DNA from: Serratia marcescens
GTDB lineage: Bacteria; Pseudomonadota; Gammaproteobacteria; Enterobacterales; Enterobacteriaceae
Length of the DNA: 64,000 bases
Direction of reading: 5' to 3'
NCBI RefSeq assembly: GCF_001902635.1
Contig: NZ_MJAO01000008.1
Span: forward strand, 124,001-188,000
Under the pieces are notes generated by a model that saw only the letters and a program-made list of their open reading frames with translations, was not told where the DNA came from and did not search any database. The position numbers and the translations under genes were made by a program. Positions 48,964-56,664 of this stretch are shown here, piece by piece (position 1 is the first letter of the stretch; every line of letters begins with the position of its first letter).

Positions 48964-48997
48964 ATAATGGCGGCGCCGTTTGGTGCGCCGCCATTAT
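48964..48997 (+). terminator. terminator of the ast operon
   Basis: ATAATGGCGGCGC and GCGCCGCCATTAT form a perfect 13-bp stem around CGTTTGGT, beginning 4 bp after the astE stop. The T content behind it is modest, but stem strength and position support a terminator. Confidence 0.75.
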
Positions 48998-49530
48998 TCC
49001 TCATCGTTATTTCAACTCGCTATTTCCCGCTATTTTAATTGCCGTCAGGCGAATTTTATTCGTCGTCAATGTCTTCCTTTACGGTAATGAATAAAAGACC
49101 GCGTAAAGTCGTTATCTGTCGCCCTTAATTGCCCAATGACGTTGTTAAGATAAAAATGTGAAATAAGTAACGTTTTTAATAACCATGCTAATTTTGTAGT
49201 TACTTTTGAATCGCGCAGAAAGCACGCAAAACGAAACAGAGATGCACCATTTTGGTGCTGTGCACCATTTTGGTTATAACTTATGTGATAAAATATTCAT
49301 ATATTCAATGGCTTGTGCGTTATGTTGTTTGCAATATTTGTTTACAAATAAACATGCTTTCTCCTCGTTGTTTTATGAACTTTTTTGATTTTAAGTTTTG
49401 ATTCATGATGCTAATGTCACATTACCCCAACATTAGGGGAGCTCATAAAATACCAAAAGATAAAATCACAGCCCAAATCATAAATTGGGCGTGACGGGCA
49501 GGGTTTTAATTATAATATCTAGGAAAATAA
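48998..49530. promoter_or_regulatory. 533-bp AT-rich region upstream of the porin gene (overview)
   Basis: No convincing gene is present. It has AT-rich DNA with GTAAC/GTTAC repeats (AAGTAACG near 49166, GTAGTTACTTT near 49196) that could be OmpR sites, then a tandem pair of NtrC-like sites (49243-49277), then a long AT-rich leader. The CCCC-AACATTA-GGGG hairpin near 49425-49440 and the AATTTGGG-type repeat near 49470 may shape the mRNA leader, which in OmpC/OmpF-type genes is a small-RNA target. Confidence 0.5.
49243..49277 (+). promoter_or_regulatory. tandem NtrC-like palindromes upstream of the porin
   Basis: TGCACCATTTTGGTGCT (49243-49259) matches the NtrC consensus TGCACC-N4-TGGTGC perfectly. 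TGCACCATTTTGGTTAT (49261-49277) repeats the first 14 bases exactly. The centres are 18 bp apart. I found no GG-N10-GC sigma-54 promoter between them and the gene, so NtrC might act as repressor or on a sigma-70 promoter, or another regulator may use the sites. Confidence 0.5.
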
Positions 49531-50613
49531 ATGATGAAACGCAGTGTACTAGCCTTAGCTGTCGCCCTCGGGGCGATCACCTCCTTCGCCAACGCGGCTG
49601 AAATCTATAATAAGGATGGCAATAAACTCGACCTGTACGGTCGCGTTGCTGCCAAACACGTTTTCAGTAAAGACAAAGATGAAGACGGGGATAAAACTTA
49701 CGTTCGTCTGGGCTTTAAAGGCGAAACCCAGATCAACGATCAGCTGACCGGTTACGGCCAGTGGGAATATCAAGTCGCCGCCAACCACGACGAAGCGCAG
49801 GGCACCACCGGCACCAAAACGCGTCTGGGCTTCGCCGGCCTGAAGTTCGCCAACTACGGCTCGTTCGACTACGGCCGCAACTACGGCGTGGTGTATGACG
49901 CCGAAGCTTACACTGACATGCTGCCGGAATTCGGCGGCGACTCCTACAGCTACACCGACAACTACATGACCGCCCGTTCCAACGGCCTGGCAACCTACCG
50001 CAACCGTGATTTCTTCGGCCTGGTGGAAGGCCTTAACCTGGCGTTGCAATACCAGGGTAAAAACGACGGCGACAAGCGTAGCGTGACCAAGCAAAACGGC
50101 GACGGTTACGGTATGTCTCTGGACTATCAGGACATCGGCGGCACCGGCATCGGCGTAGCGGCGGCATTCTCTGATTCCAATCGCACCAGCGACCAGAAAG
50201 CGCTGACTTATGGTAAAGGCGACAAAGCTACCGCCTGGACCACTGCGATTAAATACGATGCCAACCAGGTCTATCTGGCAGCAATGTATGCTGACACGCG
50301 TAACATGACGCCGATCAGCGTCAACGGCACGTCGGGCTTTGCCAACAAAACGCAAAACTTCGAAGTCGTGGCTCAATACCAGTTCGAAAACGGTCTGCGT
50401 CCTTCAGTGGCCTACGTGCAGTCGAAAGGCAAGGATATCGAAGGTATCGGCGATGCCGATCTGGTGAAATACGTGGAAGTGGGCGCGACTTACTACTTCA
50501 ACAAAAACATGTACACCTATGTTGACTACAAGATCAACCAGCTGAACGACGACAACAAACTGAAGCTGAACACCGACGACATCGTTGCCGTCAACCTGAC
50601 CTACCGCTTCTAA
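49531..50613 (+). CDS. OmpC/OmpF-type general outer-membrane porin
   Basis: A 360-residue porin. The signal peptide [20 protein letters not shown] ends just before [15 protein letters not shown], the universal start of mature enterobacterial porins. Sixteen beta-strand repeats are suggested by alternating patterns such as [14 protein letters not shown] and [12 protein letters not shown]. The constriction-loop motif [10 protein letters not shown] is intact, and the protein ends in the assembly signal YRF. C-terminal half resembles OmpF/PhoE more than OmpC, but I did not assign a symbol. AGGA lies 6 bp before ATG 49531. It forms trimeric channels for small hydrophilic solutes. Confidence 0.95.
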   Translation: MMKRSVLALAVALGAITSFANAAEIYNKDGNKLDLYGRVAAKHVFSKDKDEDGDKTYVRLGFKGETQINDQLTGYGQWEYQVAANHDEAQGTTGTKTRLGFAGLKFANYGSFDYGRNYGVVYDAEAYTDMLPEFGGDSYSYTDNYMTARSNGLATYRNRDFFGLVEGLNLALQYQGKNDGDKRSVTKQNGDGYGMSLDYQDIGGTGIGVAAAFSDSNRTSDQKALTYGKGDKATAWTTAIKYDANQVYLAAMYADTRNMTPISVNGTSGFANKTQNFEVVAQYQFENGLRPSVAYVQSKGKDIEGIGDADLVKYVEVGATYYFNKNMYTYVDYKINQLNDDNKLKLNTDDIVAVNLTYRF

Positions 50614-50654
50614 GTTTCCATCATTACCTTCATCCTGTGTCGGGATCGGTAATC

Positions 50655-50683
50655 AGGCAGGGCGCAAGCCCTGCCTTCGTTTT
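50655..50683 (+). terminator. porin terminator
   Basis: AGGCAGGGC, loop GCAA and GCCCTGCCT form a 9-bp stem followed by TCGTTTT. This is a good intrinsic terminator 41 bp after the porin stop. Confidence 0.85.
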
Positions 50684-50692
50684 ATCAGGGGC

Positions 50693-50917
50693 TCAGCCTT
50701 TGGGCGCCAACCCAACCAGCTCAATGGCGGAACGCAGCGCGGCGAAACGTTGCTGATCCTGCTCAAGTTCTATCTCCGTGACCAGCTGCGAAAGAATATT
50801 TCCGCCGGATACCTTCTTGTTGTTTTTGATTAACTGCAACACCGCGCCGCCTAATGCCAGGCTGACGTTGCGCAGCAGAGTTTCATAGTGCTCGTTGGAA
50901 TGAGCCGATGGTGACAT
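50693..50917 (-). CDS. AriR/YmgB-family small biofilm and acid-resistance regulator
   Basis: A 74-residue, all-helical protein. NVSLALGGAVLQLIKNNKKV then GGNILSQLVTEIELEQ resembles the YmgB/AriR family (two helices and a conserved N-K-K-x-I region), members of which are Rcs connector proteins that affect biofilm formation and acid survival. It is convergent with the porin gene. No DNA-binding motif is visible. Assignment is by family pattern, with moderate confidence. Confidence 0.6.
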   Translation of the reverse strand: MSPSAHSNEHYETLLRNVSLALGGAVLQLIKNNKKVSGGNILSQLVTEIELEQDQQRFAALRSAIELVGLAPKG

Positions 50918-51037
50918 GACCTTTCTCTGTCTCTCTTCTTCGGGAGCCGCAATTTAGCAAAACGGCGGCCTAAAGCCTCTGAGCAAGACGAAATTTCCGG
51001 TGAAATCAGAAATTCCTCAGCCATTAGGGGGAAGGGA

Positions 51038-51229
51038 TCAAAAATCCGAGTATTCGCTGGCCGGTAACCAGAAACCATCGATAAACGTTTCCATAGGGTA
51101 GCAGCCGGCATGGCGCAGGTTCTGTTCTTTCATTGCGACCAGGCATTGCGGTTCGTCGCGCAGTATGTCCACCACCATTTCACTGCAGCCGCCATCGAGA
51201 TAACAGACAAACATCACCAATGCGTACAT
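51038..51229 (-). CDS. YebW-like DUF1482 small protein
   Basis: A 63-residue protein, exactly the length of E. coli YebW, with the same skeleton: MYALVMFVCYLDGGC at the start, a four-cysteine pattern, and IDGFWLPASEYSDF at the end. The N-terminus is hydrophobic and may be a membrane anchor or uncleaved signal. Function is unknown. A much longer in-frame reading upstream of ATG 51229 is not supported by composition or family length. Confidence 0.8.
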   Translation of the reverse strand: MYALVMFVCYLDGGCSEMVVDILRDEPQCLVAMKEQNLRHAGCYPMETFIDGFWLPASEYSDF

Positions 51230-51457
51230 CGTTGCGCGCCTCCTCCGTCGAGCAGCCTTGTCTGCAACAGTGTAGGCAAAAAAGCGCGATTTTTCAGCAT
51301 CATTGCGTGTTAAACCACCACTTCGCCGCCGCCGACGGCATTTTCGGAATACTCTAACCGTTTCAGGTGTCGGGCGCGGATGGCATATCCATTTGACGAT
51401 GCTAAGCTTAACAAGCCTTACGTCAATGCATGATTGCAACCATCAAAAGGAGTGAAT

Positions 51458-51904
51458 ATGGGATTGTTTAACTTCGTCAAAGAAGCGGGCGAAAAACTGT
51501 GGGATACAGTCACCGGCAACGCCTCAGCCGAAGATCAAAACGCCAAACTGAAGGCGCATCTCGATAAGAGCGGCCTGCCGGGCACCGACAAAGTCGATGT
51601 GCAGGTGGTCGACGGGAAAGCCGTGGTGACCGGCGATGCCGTCAGCCAGGAGTTGAAAGAAAAGATCCTGGTGGCGATTGGCAACGTGGCGGGCATCAGC
51701 GGTGTGGAAGACAACGTGGCGGTGGCGCAACCCGCTGCTGAGAGCCGCTTCTATACCGTGAAGAAGGGCGATACGCTGAGCGCGATTTCTAAAGAGATGT
51801 ACGGCAACGCCAATCTGTACAACAAGATTTTCGACGCCAACAAGCCGATGCTGTCGCACCCGGACAAGATCTATCCAGGGCAGGTGCTGCGCATCCCGCA
51901 ATAA
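51458..51904 (+). CDS. kbp: potassium-binding protein Kbp (BON-LysM)
   Basis: A 148-residue protein, one residue shorter than E. coli Kbp (YgaU). [16 protein letters not shown] starts the protein, a BON domain follows ([20 protein letters not shown], about residues 25-90), then a LysM domain ([19 protein letters not shown], about 97-147). Kbp binds K+ in the cytoplasm and helps cells grow at high potassium. It has a perfect AAGGAG ribosome site at 51447. Its intrinsic terminator has been split by a mobile element (see 51933-52721), so the transcript may now read into the element. Confidence 0.93.
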   Translation: MGLFNFVKEAGEKLWDTVTGNASAEDQNAKLKAHLDKSGLPGTDKVDVQVVDGKAVVTGDAVSQELKEKILVAIGNVAGISGVEDNVAVAQPAAESRFYTVKKGDTLSAISKEMYGNANLYNKIFDANKPMLSHPDKIYPGQVLRIPQ

Positions 51905-51932
51905 CCCGTCAGTTCATCGGTCCGTTAGAGCC

Positions 51933-51944
51933 CGGTTACGCGCC
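51933..51944 (+). repeat. target-site duplication, left copy, in the left half of the kbp terminator
   Basis: CGGTTACGCGCC occurs here and again at 52710-52721 in the same orientation, directly flanking the 16-bp terminal inverted repeats of the element. Removing the element and one copy recreates AGCCCGG, a TTACGCG loop, CCGGGCT and seven Ts, a complete rho-independent terminator placed 24 bp after kbp. Confidence 0.85.
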
Positions 51945-52709
51945 TAATGCTTGTCAGTTAGCGTGTTTTTGAAGTACTCGTGACGTTTTCGGTCGATAAA
52001 AGCGAGATACTACATGTGGCTCACGCACCTCGACCGAGCCAGGGGCCGAGGCGCGGCCCCTGGCAACCCGCGCCTTCGGCCTATCAGACGGTTGGCTTTG
52101 CCAACGTTACTCGGCCCATCCCTGGGCCTCACCCCTTCGGGGCCGCTGCAAGCAGCGTTCAAATCTGCTCCTGGCAGATTTTTCCTCCCTCCGCCATACC
52201 GCATTGAGGCCGGTTGCGACAGGCGTCCCTGCCTGTCTCACCTGAAACCGCCGTCCATGGCGGTTTCGCCTAATGCGCTATGCCTGTGTTCGGCGTCTTC
52301 AAGGGCGCCCAACATCGCGCTCATCTCCACCTTCTCTACCGTAACCTCATAAGCGACAGGTTGCCCGGTAGCCGCCAGCGCGGGTGTTGACCTTTGGCGC
52401 GCATCTCCGGCTGCCGAGCAAGACAGCGTTGTCAGGGGCAACCGGCCAGGGAAGGCCGGTTGAGGCGAGACTAACAGGGACGTTTGTCGTAGCCGACCCG
52501 CCCGACAATGCAGACGCGGCGAGGGTATCCGCACAGCGGACAGACGGTGTTAAGCGAAGGCGCGGGTGAAGGGGCCGCGCCTTCGGCCCCTTCAATTGCC
52601 GTTCATTGCAGTAACAGAGAAATTCGGGGTTTTTACGGCCATTCATCCTGCACGTCACGTACAGAGACTGGATAAAAAAAAGCCAGTCAGGATTAACTGA
52701 CAAGCATTA
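51945..52709. mobile_element. 765-bp non-autonomous IS4-family-like element without transposase
   Basis: The ends are perfect 16-bp inverted repeats: TAATGCTTGTCAGTTA at 51945-51960 and TAACTGACAAGCATTA at 52694-52709. They resemble the IS4 terminal sequence, and a 12-bp duplication (51933 and 52710) is in the size range IS4 makes. The inside has no transposase-like frame. It instead holds a run of about ten hairpins with 6- to 11-bp perfect stems (52038-52594). Minus-strand frames (52238-52703) read like short phage Ash/Icd-type leader proteins, but that is only an impression. The element has broken the terminator of kbp. Confidence 0.8.
52038..52594. repeat. array of about ten perfect hairpins inside the IS4-like element
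   Basis: Perfect stems occur at 52038-52064 (11 bp), 52091-52105 (6), 52113-52128 (6), 52145-52156 (5), 52161-52181 (8), 52218-52237 (7), 52244-52267 (9), 52439-52462 (9) and 52567-52594 (11), among others. Several loops are six bases with similar sequence (GTCCCT, GTCCAT). Such density implies selection for RNA or single-strand DNA structure rather than for a protein. Confidence 0.7.
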
Positions 52710-52721
52710 CGGTTACGCGCC
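52710..52721 (+). repeat. target-site duplication, right copy, before the orphan T-tract of the kbp terminator
   Basis: The second CGGTTACGCGCC is followed by GGGCTTTTTTTGC, the displaced right arm and T-run of the kbp terminator. Read together with the left copy it documents the insertion event base by base. Confidence 0.85.
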
Positions 52722-52854
52722 GGGCTTTTTTTGCACTTTGCTATAAGCGTCTCTGATTTCTTCTCAATCTAAATAAAAGTTGCACCTACCCTGTGTTCCC
52801 GCTCTCTGGCCGGCGGGGGCAGTGTTGACCCTGAAGGGGAAAGTTGATAGCGTC

Positions 52855-53109
52855 ATGCCCCGGTTGAGGCCTGAGCAGCCGAAAGGGGATATCTTCAACC
52901 CCATTCTGAAGGGGCGCCTTGCCCCAGTAAACCGCAATGCAGCAGTTGAACGAGTGAAAACCGATTTAGTGAAACAACAGCGTAACGCCTCAACGGATAA
53001 AAACTATCGAGAAACCTTGGGTGATGCGCAATTTGCGGTCGTCGTGTTGGCGGTTGCGTCCTGCTCACTGATTATTTTTACGCTGGCGGTCACGCTATGG
53101 CTGACCTGA
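52855..53109 (+). CDS. hypothetical small protein with C-terminal membrane anchor
   Basis: If translated from ATG 52855, an 84-residue protein with a basic, polar N-terminal 55 residues and one C-terminal membrane segment (FAVVVLAVASCSLIIFTLAV). AAGGGGA lies about 15 bp ahead, rather far, and longer in-frame starts exist up to 52780, so the start is uncertain. No family recognised. It lies immediately before another small single-span protein gene and the two may be co-transcribed. Confidence 0.45.
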   Translation: MPRLRPEQPKGDIFNPILKGRLAPVNRNAAVERVKTDLVKQQRNASTDKNYRETLGDAQFAVVVLAVASCSLIIFTLAVTLWLT

Positions 53110-53132
53110 CGCGATTAACTAGGGGAGATCAA

Positions 53133-53297
53133 ATGGAGCCTAATCTCCATGACGAAACCAAACTGCTGGCGATTATTGGCCTGTTGGTTTCCGTGCTGCT
53201 GGTGGTATCAATTCTCTTCGGGGTTACCTATTTCTCCGATCTCAGGCATGCGCAAGACGATATTGATATCAAAAGCTGCTATATCAAAGCGCCATAA
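53133..53297 (+). CDS. hypothetical single-span small membrane protein
   Basis: A 54-residue protein from ATG 53133, chosen because AGGGGAG lies 5 bp upstream; an earlier in-frame ATG (53097) has no such site. KLLAIIGLLVSVLLVVSILFG forms one membrane segment, followed by a short polar tail with one cysteine (SCYIKAP). No known family recognised. It follows the preceding small membrane-protein gene by 23 bp, suggesting a pair. Confidence 0.55.
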   Translation: MEPNLHDETKLLAIIGLLVSVLLVVSILFGVTYFSDLRHAQDDIDIKSCYIKAP

Positions 53298-53404
53298 TCT
53301 GCGCGCAAGCGCCTGAGCATCGCCGGGATCCGCTGCCGGTTGCCCTGTGTTAAGCTGGGGGTGATTATCATCGGCGAATCGGCGCCATTCAGGAGGTCTT
53401 TGCG

Positions 53405-54346
53405 ATGAGCCAGTCCCGTCCTACGTTCTCTCCATCTTCACGCGAGTGCCCTATCGTTGACGGTGTGCGCCAGATCCAGCGCATTGCCGTACGCAATGCC
53501 GAAGTGGGCGGCATTCCCATCAACCGTGCATTGCCAACCCGTGAGCGGCGTACCGTCGGCGCCTGGTGTTTTCTCGATCACGCCGGGCCGACGGTATTCA
53601 ATGGCGCTTCGCCCGGCATGGATGTGGGGCCGCATCCGCACACCGGCCTGCAAACCTTTACCTGGATGATCGAGGGGGAAGTGTTGCACCGCGATAGTCT
53701 GGGCAGTGAGCAGCTGATCCGTCCGGGCCAGGTCAATCTGATGACCGCAGGGCGCGGCATCGCGCATTCCGAACAGTCGGTCGGAGAAGAGCGGCGGTTG
53801 CACGCTGCACAGCTGTGGATCGCGCTGCCGGCTGAACATGCCGATATGGCGCCGCGTTTCGATCATTATCCCGAATTGCCGCAGTGGCTGAATAATGGCG
53901 TAAATCACCGTTTATTGGTGGGGGAATTTGGCGCTTATCGTTCGCCGGTGTTTACGCTTTCGCCATTAATCGCTATTGATATGGAATGGCAGGAGGCGGC
54001 GACGGTGCAATTACCGCTGCGCGATGATTATGAAATCGGCTTTTTGCCCCTTGTTGGTGCATTTGAACTGAATGGCGACGCGTTTTCACCGGACGAGTTC
54101 GCCTATTTGGGCATGAAGAATAACTCTATTGAGTTAAATGCAGAGCGGGGCAGCCGGGGATTATTAATCGGCGGAGCGCCATTAGAGGAAGAAATCCTTA
54201 TCTGGTGGAATTTCGTTGGCCATACCAAAGCTGACATTATTCAGGCGCAGCGCGATTGGGAACAAGGGACAAGCCGCTTCCCGGCGGTCAAAGGCTATTC
54301 TGGCGAGCGAATGACCGCGCCGCGCCTGCCGTGGGGGGATGCCTGA
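53405..54346 (+). CDS. pirin-family cupin protein
   Basis: A 313-residue bicupin of the pirin family. The N-terminal metal site is in GPHPHTGLQTFTWMIEGE with further ligands around GIAHSEQS, and RRLHAAQLWIALP matches the pirin core. Bacterial pirins (YhhW-like, quercetinase-like) can bind Fe and influence pyruvate dehydrogenase or act as dioxygenases. AGGAGGT precedes ATG 53405. In S. marcescens a pirin homologue has been linked to pyruvate dehydrogenase control; whether this is the same copy is not known. Confidence 0.88.
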   Translation: MSQSRPTFSPSSRECPIVDGVRQIQRIAVRNAEVGGIPINRALPTRERRTVGAWCFLDHAGPTVFNGASPGMDVGPHPHTGLQTFTWMIEGEVLHRDSLGSEQLIRPGQVNLMTAGRGIAHSEQSVGEERRLHAAQLWIALPAEHADMAPRFDHYPELPQWLNNGVNHRLLVGEFGAYRSPVFTLSPLIAIDMEWQEAATVQLPLRDDYEIGFLPLVGAFELNGDAFSPDEFAYLGMKNNSIELNAERGSRGLLIGGAPLEEEILIWWNFVGHTKADIIQAQRDWEQGTSRFPAVKGYSGERMTAPRLPWGDA

Positions 54347-54555
54347 TAGCATTAGGATATAATCGCCGCGATGATATTGTTTATTTCGTTCTAATAGCAC
54401 GTTCTTAATGTGATCGCGGCACCAGCTTTGCTGATAATATAGGATTTTTCTGCGAAACAGTGATCTGACGCATATAATGATAAAGAGAAGAAGATTAGGA
54501 TAATCCTCAGGATGTCAGGTTGTCTCCCCGTTAGTCAGATGTCAGTGAGGTCATT

Positions 54556-54657
54556 ATGAGCCAAGTACTTTATCGTGCAAGACTGTCCCATGTCGTGATT
54601 GCCACGGCGCTGTTTTGGGTCTCTGTCGCGGCATTGTTGGTCGCCGTATTAAACTAA
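54556..54657 (+). CDS. 33-residue single-span membrane protein
   Basis: MSQVLYRARLSHVVIATALF then WVSVAALLVAVLN is a short basic N-terminus and one membrane helix, too small for usual gene calls. It has GAGG 9 bp before ATG 54556 and its own intrinsic terminator 23 bp after the stop, with a TATAAT at 54473 upstream. The ALFWVSVAALL core recalls small stress-induced membrane proteins such as YmiA, but a firm family link is not possible by eye. Confidence 0.6.
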   Translation: MSQVLYRARLSHVVIATALFWVSVAALLVAVLN

Positions 54658-54679
54658 CCTCAGAAAATGACTCCTGCAT

Positions 54680-54703
54680 AAACCCGCTTCGGCGGGTTTT
54701 TTT
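54680..54703 (+). terminator. intrinsic terminator after the 33-residue gene
   Basis: AAACCCGC, loop TTCG-type and GCGGGTTT followed by a T-run. Textbook rho-independent terminator. Confidence 0.85.
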
Positions 54704-54775
54704 ATCTTCATCCGCGGGGGATGATGGCTGTACGCTTATACTTGATGGCATCCTCCATGAACCAAATGCACAATC

Positions 54776-55129
54776 ATGACGCTATTTGCCGATATTCTGT
54801 TGCTGCTCATCGTCGCTCTTCATATTTATATCCTGGTGCTGGAAATGTTCCTGTGGCGCACGCCACGCGGCAGGCGGATATTTGGCACGACGGCGGCGTT
54901 TGCCGACGCTACGCGGGTATTGGCCGCTAATCAGGGGCTGTACAACGGCTTCCTGGCGGCAGGGCTGGCGTGGGGCTACTGGCGTGGCGATGCGGCGCTG
55001 CAGCTGTTCTTTCTCGGATGCGTGCTGGTGGCCGGCGTGTTCGGCGGGCTTACCGCCAGCCGCAAGATCCTGTGGGTGCAGGCATTGCCGGCTTTGCTCG
55101 CGATTCTGGCGGTGTGGGGAGCGCGTTAA
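54776..55129 (+). CDS. DUF1304 four-span membrane protein
   Basis: A 117-residue integral membrane protein with four hydrophobic segments. ALHIYILVLEMFLWRTPRGR and ANQGLYNGFLAAGLAWG are the recognisable DUF1304 signatures. Function unknown. It is convergent with the AraC-type regulator gene; a short GC hairpin (55130-55148) lies between them. Confidence 0.8.
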   Translation: MTLFADILLLLIVALHIYILVLEMFLWRTPRGRRIFGTTAAFADATRVLAANQGLYNGFLAAGLAWGYWRGDAALQLFFLGCVLVAGVFGGLTASRKILWVQALPALLAILAVWGAR

Positions 55130-55148
55130 CCCGCCGCTTTAAGGCGGG
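55130..55148. terminator. hairpin between convergent DUF1304 and araC-type genes
   Basis: CCCGCC, loop GCTTTAA and GGCGGG, starting one base after the DUF1304 stop; short stem without T-run, candidate bidirectional terminator. Confidence 0.45.
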
Positions 55149-55154
55149 AGGGCG

Positions 55155-55541
55155 TCAGGCGGATTTTTGGTGAATGACGTGCAGCGGCGGAGCGATGTGC
55201 AGGTCGACGCTCAAGTCCTGGCGAAAATCATAAGGCGTAATATTAAAACGCTTTCTGAACATGTAGGTGAAGTGGGACTGTGAGCCGAAACCAAAGTCCA
55301 GTGCGATATCGAAGATCGACGCTTCACTGCTGCGCAGTTGATAGACCGCGCCGGCCAAGCGGCGTTCGCGAATGTATTTGCCCAGCGAAATCCCTGTCGC
55401 TTCTTTGAACAGCTTCTGCATGTGCCACAGCGAGTAACCGGAGTATTCGGCCAGCTCTTCGAGATGGATCACTCGTCCGAGGTGAGTTTCGACCCATTTG
55501 CTGAGGGCGCAGACCAATGAGAGATGGTGTTCTTGTATCAT
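55155..55541 (-). CDS. small AraC/XylS-family regulator (SoxS/MarA/RamA-like)
   Basis: A 128-residue protein consisting of little more than the two-HTH AraC DNA-binding domain. The first HTH is LEELAEYSGYSLWHMQKLFKEATG and the second IFDIALDFGFGSQSHFTYMFRKRF, ending ITPYDFRQ. The absence of a ligand domain is typical of MarA, SoxS, RamA and TetD, which control multidrug efflux, porin and oxidative genes. ATG 55541 is preferred to a start 14 codons upstream. Which regulon it controls is unknown. Confidence 0.82.
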   Translation of the reverse strand: MIQEHHLSLVCALSKWVETHLGRVIHLEELAEYSGYSLWHMQKLFKEATGISLGKYIRERRLAGAVYQLRSSEASIFDIALDFGFGSQSHFTYMFRKRFNITPYDFRQDLSVDLHIAPPLHVIHQKSA

Positions 55542-55785
55542 CAGTGCGTCAGTGTGAGATCTACATAGCGGTGAAGTATACACAACTTGCCGCCGTGGAC
55601 AAAAACGCCGCCGGTGACGGCGGGCAATTATTCGGAAAAACCGTTCAAACGCCGCTTGTCAGTCGAAAGGAAAAGCGGCTAATCTGAGACTGTCGTCGCC
55701 GCAGTGAATGCTGCGGAAACGGCCACAGCAAGTAACCGCCAAAACAGAGTCAGCCGTAACAACTCAACGTTGATGGGGTGATCGC

Positions 55786-55899
55786 ATGTTAATGACAGTG
55801 ATTATTACTCTGGTTGTAATCGTGGGCGTCGGCGCTTTTATGGCGACGCCGGTGATAAGCATGAAAAATGCGGAAGGTGTGGGAGGTGAAGAGCCGTGA
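55786..55899 (+). CDS. 37-residue single-span membrane protein
   Basis: MLMTVIITLVVIVGVGAFMA then TPVISMKNAEGVGGEEP gives one N-terminal membrane helix and a short polar tail. A strong terminator sits 50 bp downstream (55949-55975), which marks it as a discrete transcription unit. GGGG lies 6-9 bp before the start region. The 180 bp upstream are rich in GGA and short stems and may hold a regulatory leader. No family recognised. Confidence 0.5.
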   Translation: MLMTVIITLVVIVGVGAFMATPVISMKNAEGVGGEEP

Positions 55900-55948
55900 T
55901 AGCAGAAGACGTTGCACGCCGCCGAGCGGGGTGAGGGGCAATCGGGAA

Positions 55949-55975
55949 AGCCTGGGTCAGAAACCCGGGCTTTTT
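55949..55975 (+). terminator. intrinsic terminator after the 37-residue gene
   Basis: AGCCTGGGT, loop CAGAA and ACCCGGGCT followed by TTTT. One G-T wobble in a 9-bp stem. Confidence 0.8.
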
Positions 55976-55988
55976 GCTGGGTGCTGGT

Positions 55989-56201
55989 TCACACGTTTTT
56001 CCGCTCGACGGTCTCTTCTCCCCAATAGAGCTGGTCGGCGGTGGTTTTGGCGAAGGCCTTCTCCAGGGCTTCGTCACTGCCTTCCTCCCAGATTTTTTGC
56101 GCCAACGCCTCGTCGTTCCCTGCCAGTTCAAAAATAGCTTCGGCGATTTCCACCGAAGTTTCACGCACTGTTGCCCAGGATTTCACATTGTGATTTGCCA
56201 T
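55989..56201 (-). CDS. yccJ: YccJ-family small protein
   Basis: A 70-residue protein colinear with E. coli Ycc[21 protein letters not shown], the [17 protein letters not shown] block and the ending [10 protein letters not shown] are shared. It is acidic and soluble; YccJ is part of the stationary-phase sigma-S regulon in E. coli and its molecular role is unknown. A good ribosome site (AGGAG) precedes ATG 56201. It is convergent with the 37-residue gene. Confidence 0.9.
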   Translation of the reverse strand: MANHNVKSWATVRETSVEIAEAIFELAGNDEALAQKIWEEGSDEALEKAFAKTTADQLYWGEETVERKNV

Positions 56202-56385
56202 AACTTTCTCCTGTTGGTTGTGGCTTGCGGGTGGGGTTTTACTCGCATCATGCTGCAAGTATAGGCCAATCCGCCGCGGGCTTTTGCCCGGCGATGCGCA
56301 GAATGGGAAAAAGGCGGGGAGAGCGGGCAATGGCGAGGGCGGCGTGCTATTCTGTGCGGCGTTTGAATCAAGAGGGAAGGTTATT

Positions 56386-56625
56386 ATGTCTGACATGCTG
56401 AGCAACGAGCAGGAACTGGCTTCCGATCTGGTCGCTTGCCAACTGGTCATCAAACAGATTCTGGACGTTATCGACGTGATTGCGCCGACCGAAGTGCGCG
56501 ACAAGATGGCGGGGCAGCTCAAAAGCATCGATTTCTCCACGCATCCCGCAGGCGCCGATCCGGTGACCCGCAGAGCGATAGACAAAGCGATTGCGCTGAT
56601 CGAGATGAAGTTTACCCGCAGTTGA
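56386..56625 (+). CDS. YecF-like DUF2594 protein
   Basis: A 79-residue helical protein. [20 protein letters not shown] and the C-terminal [15 protein letters not shown] fit the DUF2594/YecF pattern (E. coli YecF, 74 residues). Function unknown, but E. coli YecF lies beside the sdiA-uvrY region. GGAAGG lies 8 bp before ATG 56386. Moderate confidence in the family call. Confidence 0.65.
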   Translation: MSDMLSNEQELASDLVACQLVIKQILDVIDVIAPTEVRDKMAGQLKSIDFSTHPAGADPVTRRAIDKAIALIEMKFTRS

Positions 56626-56664
56626 TGCGGAGCCGCCGCAGAGCGGCGGCGTCGGGCGGTGGGG

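Noticed and set aside
49511-49516. TATAAT upstream of the porin as its -10 element
   Set aside because: It lies only 14 bp before the start codon, next to the ribosome site, so transcription would begin inside the leader's Shine-Dalgarno. More likely just AT-rich leader.
52238-52703. Minus-strand frames inside the IS4-like element taken as a real phage Icd/Ash-type gene
   Set aside because: The resemblance is an impression only; the interval is dominated by hairpins and no start with a ribosome site is visible. Kept as a hypothesis in the findings.
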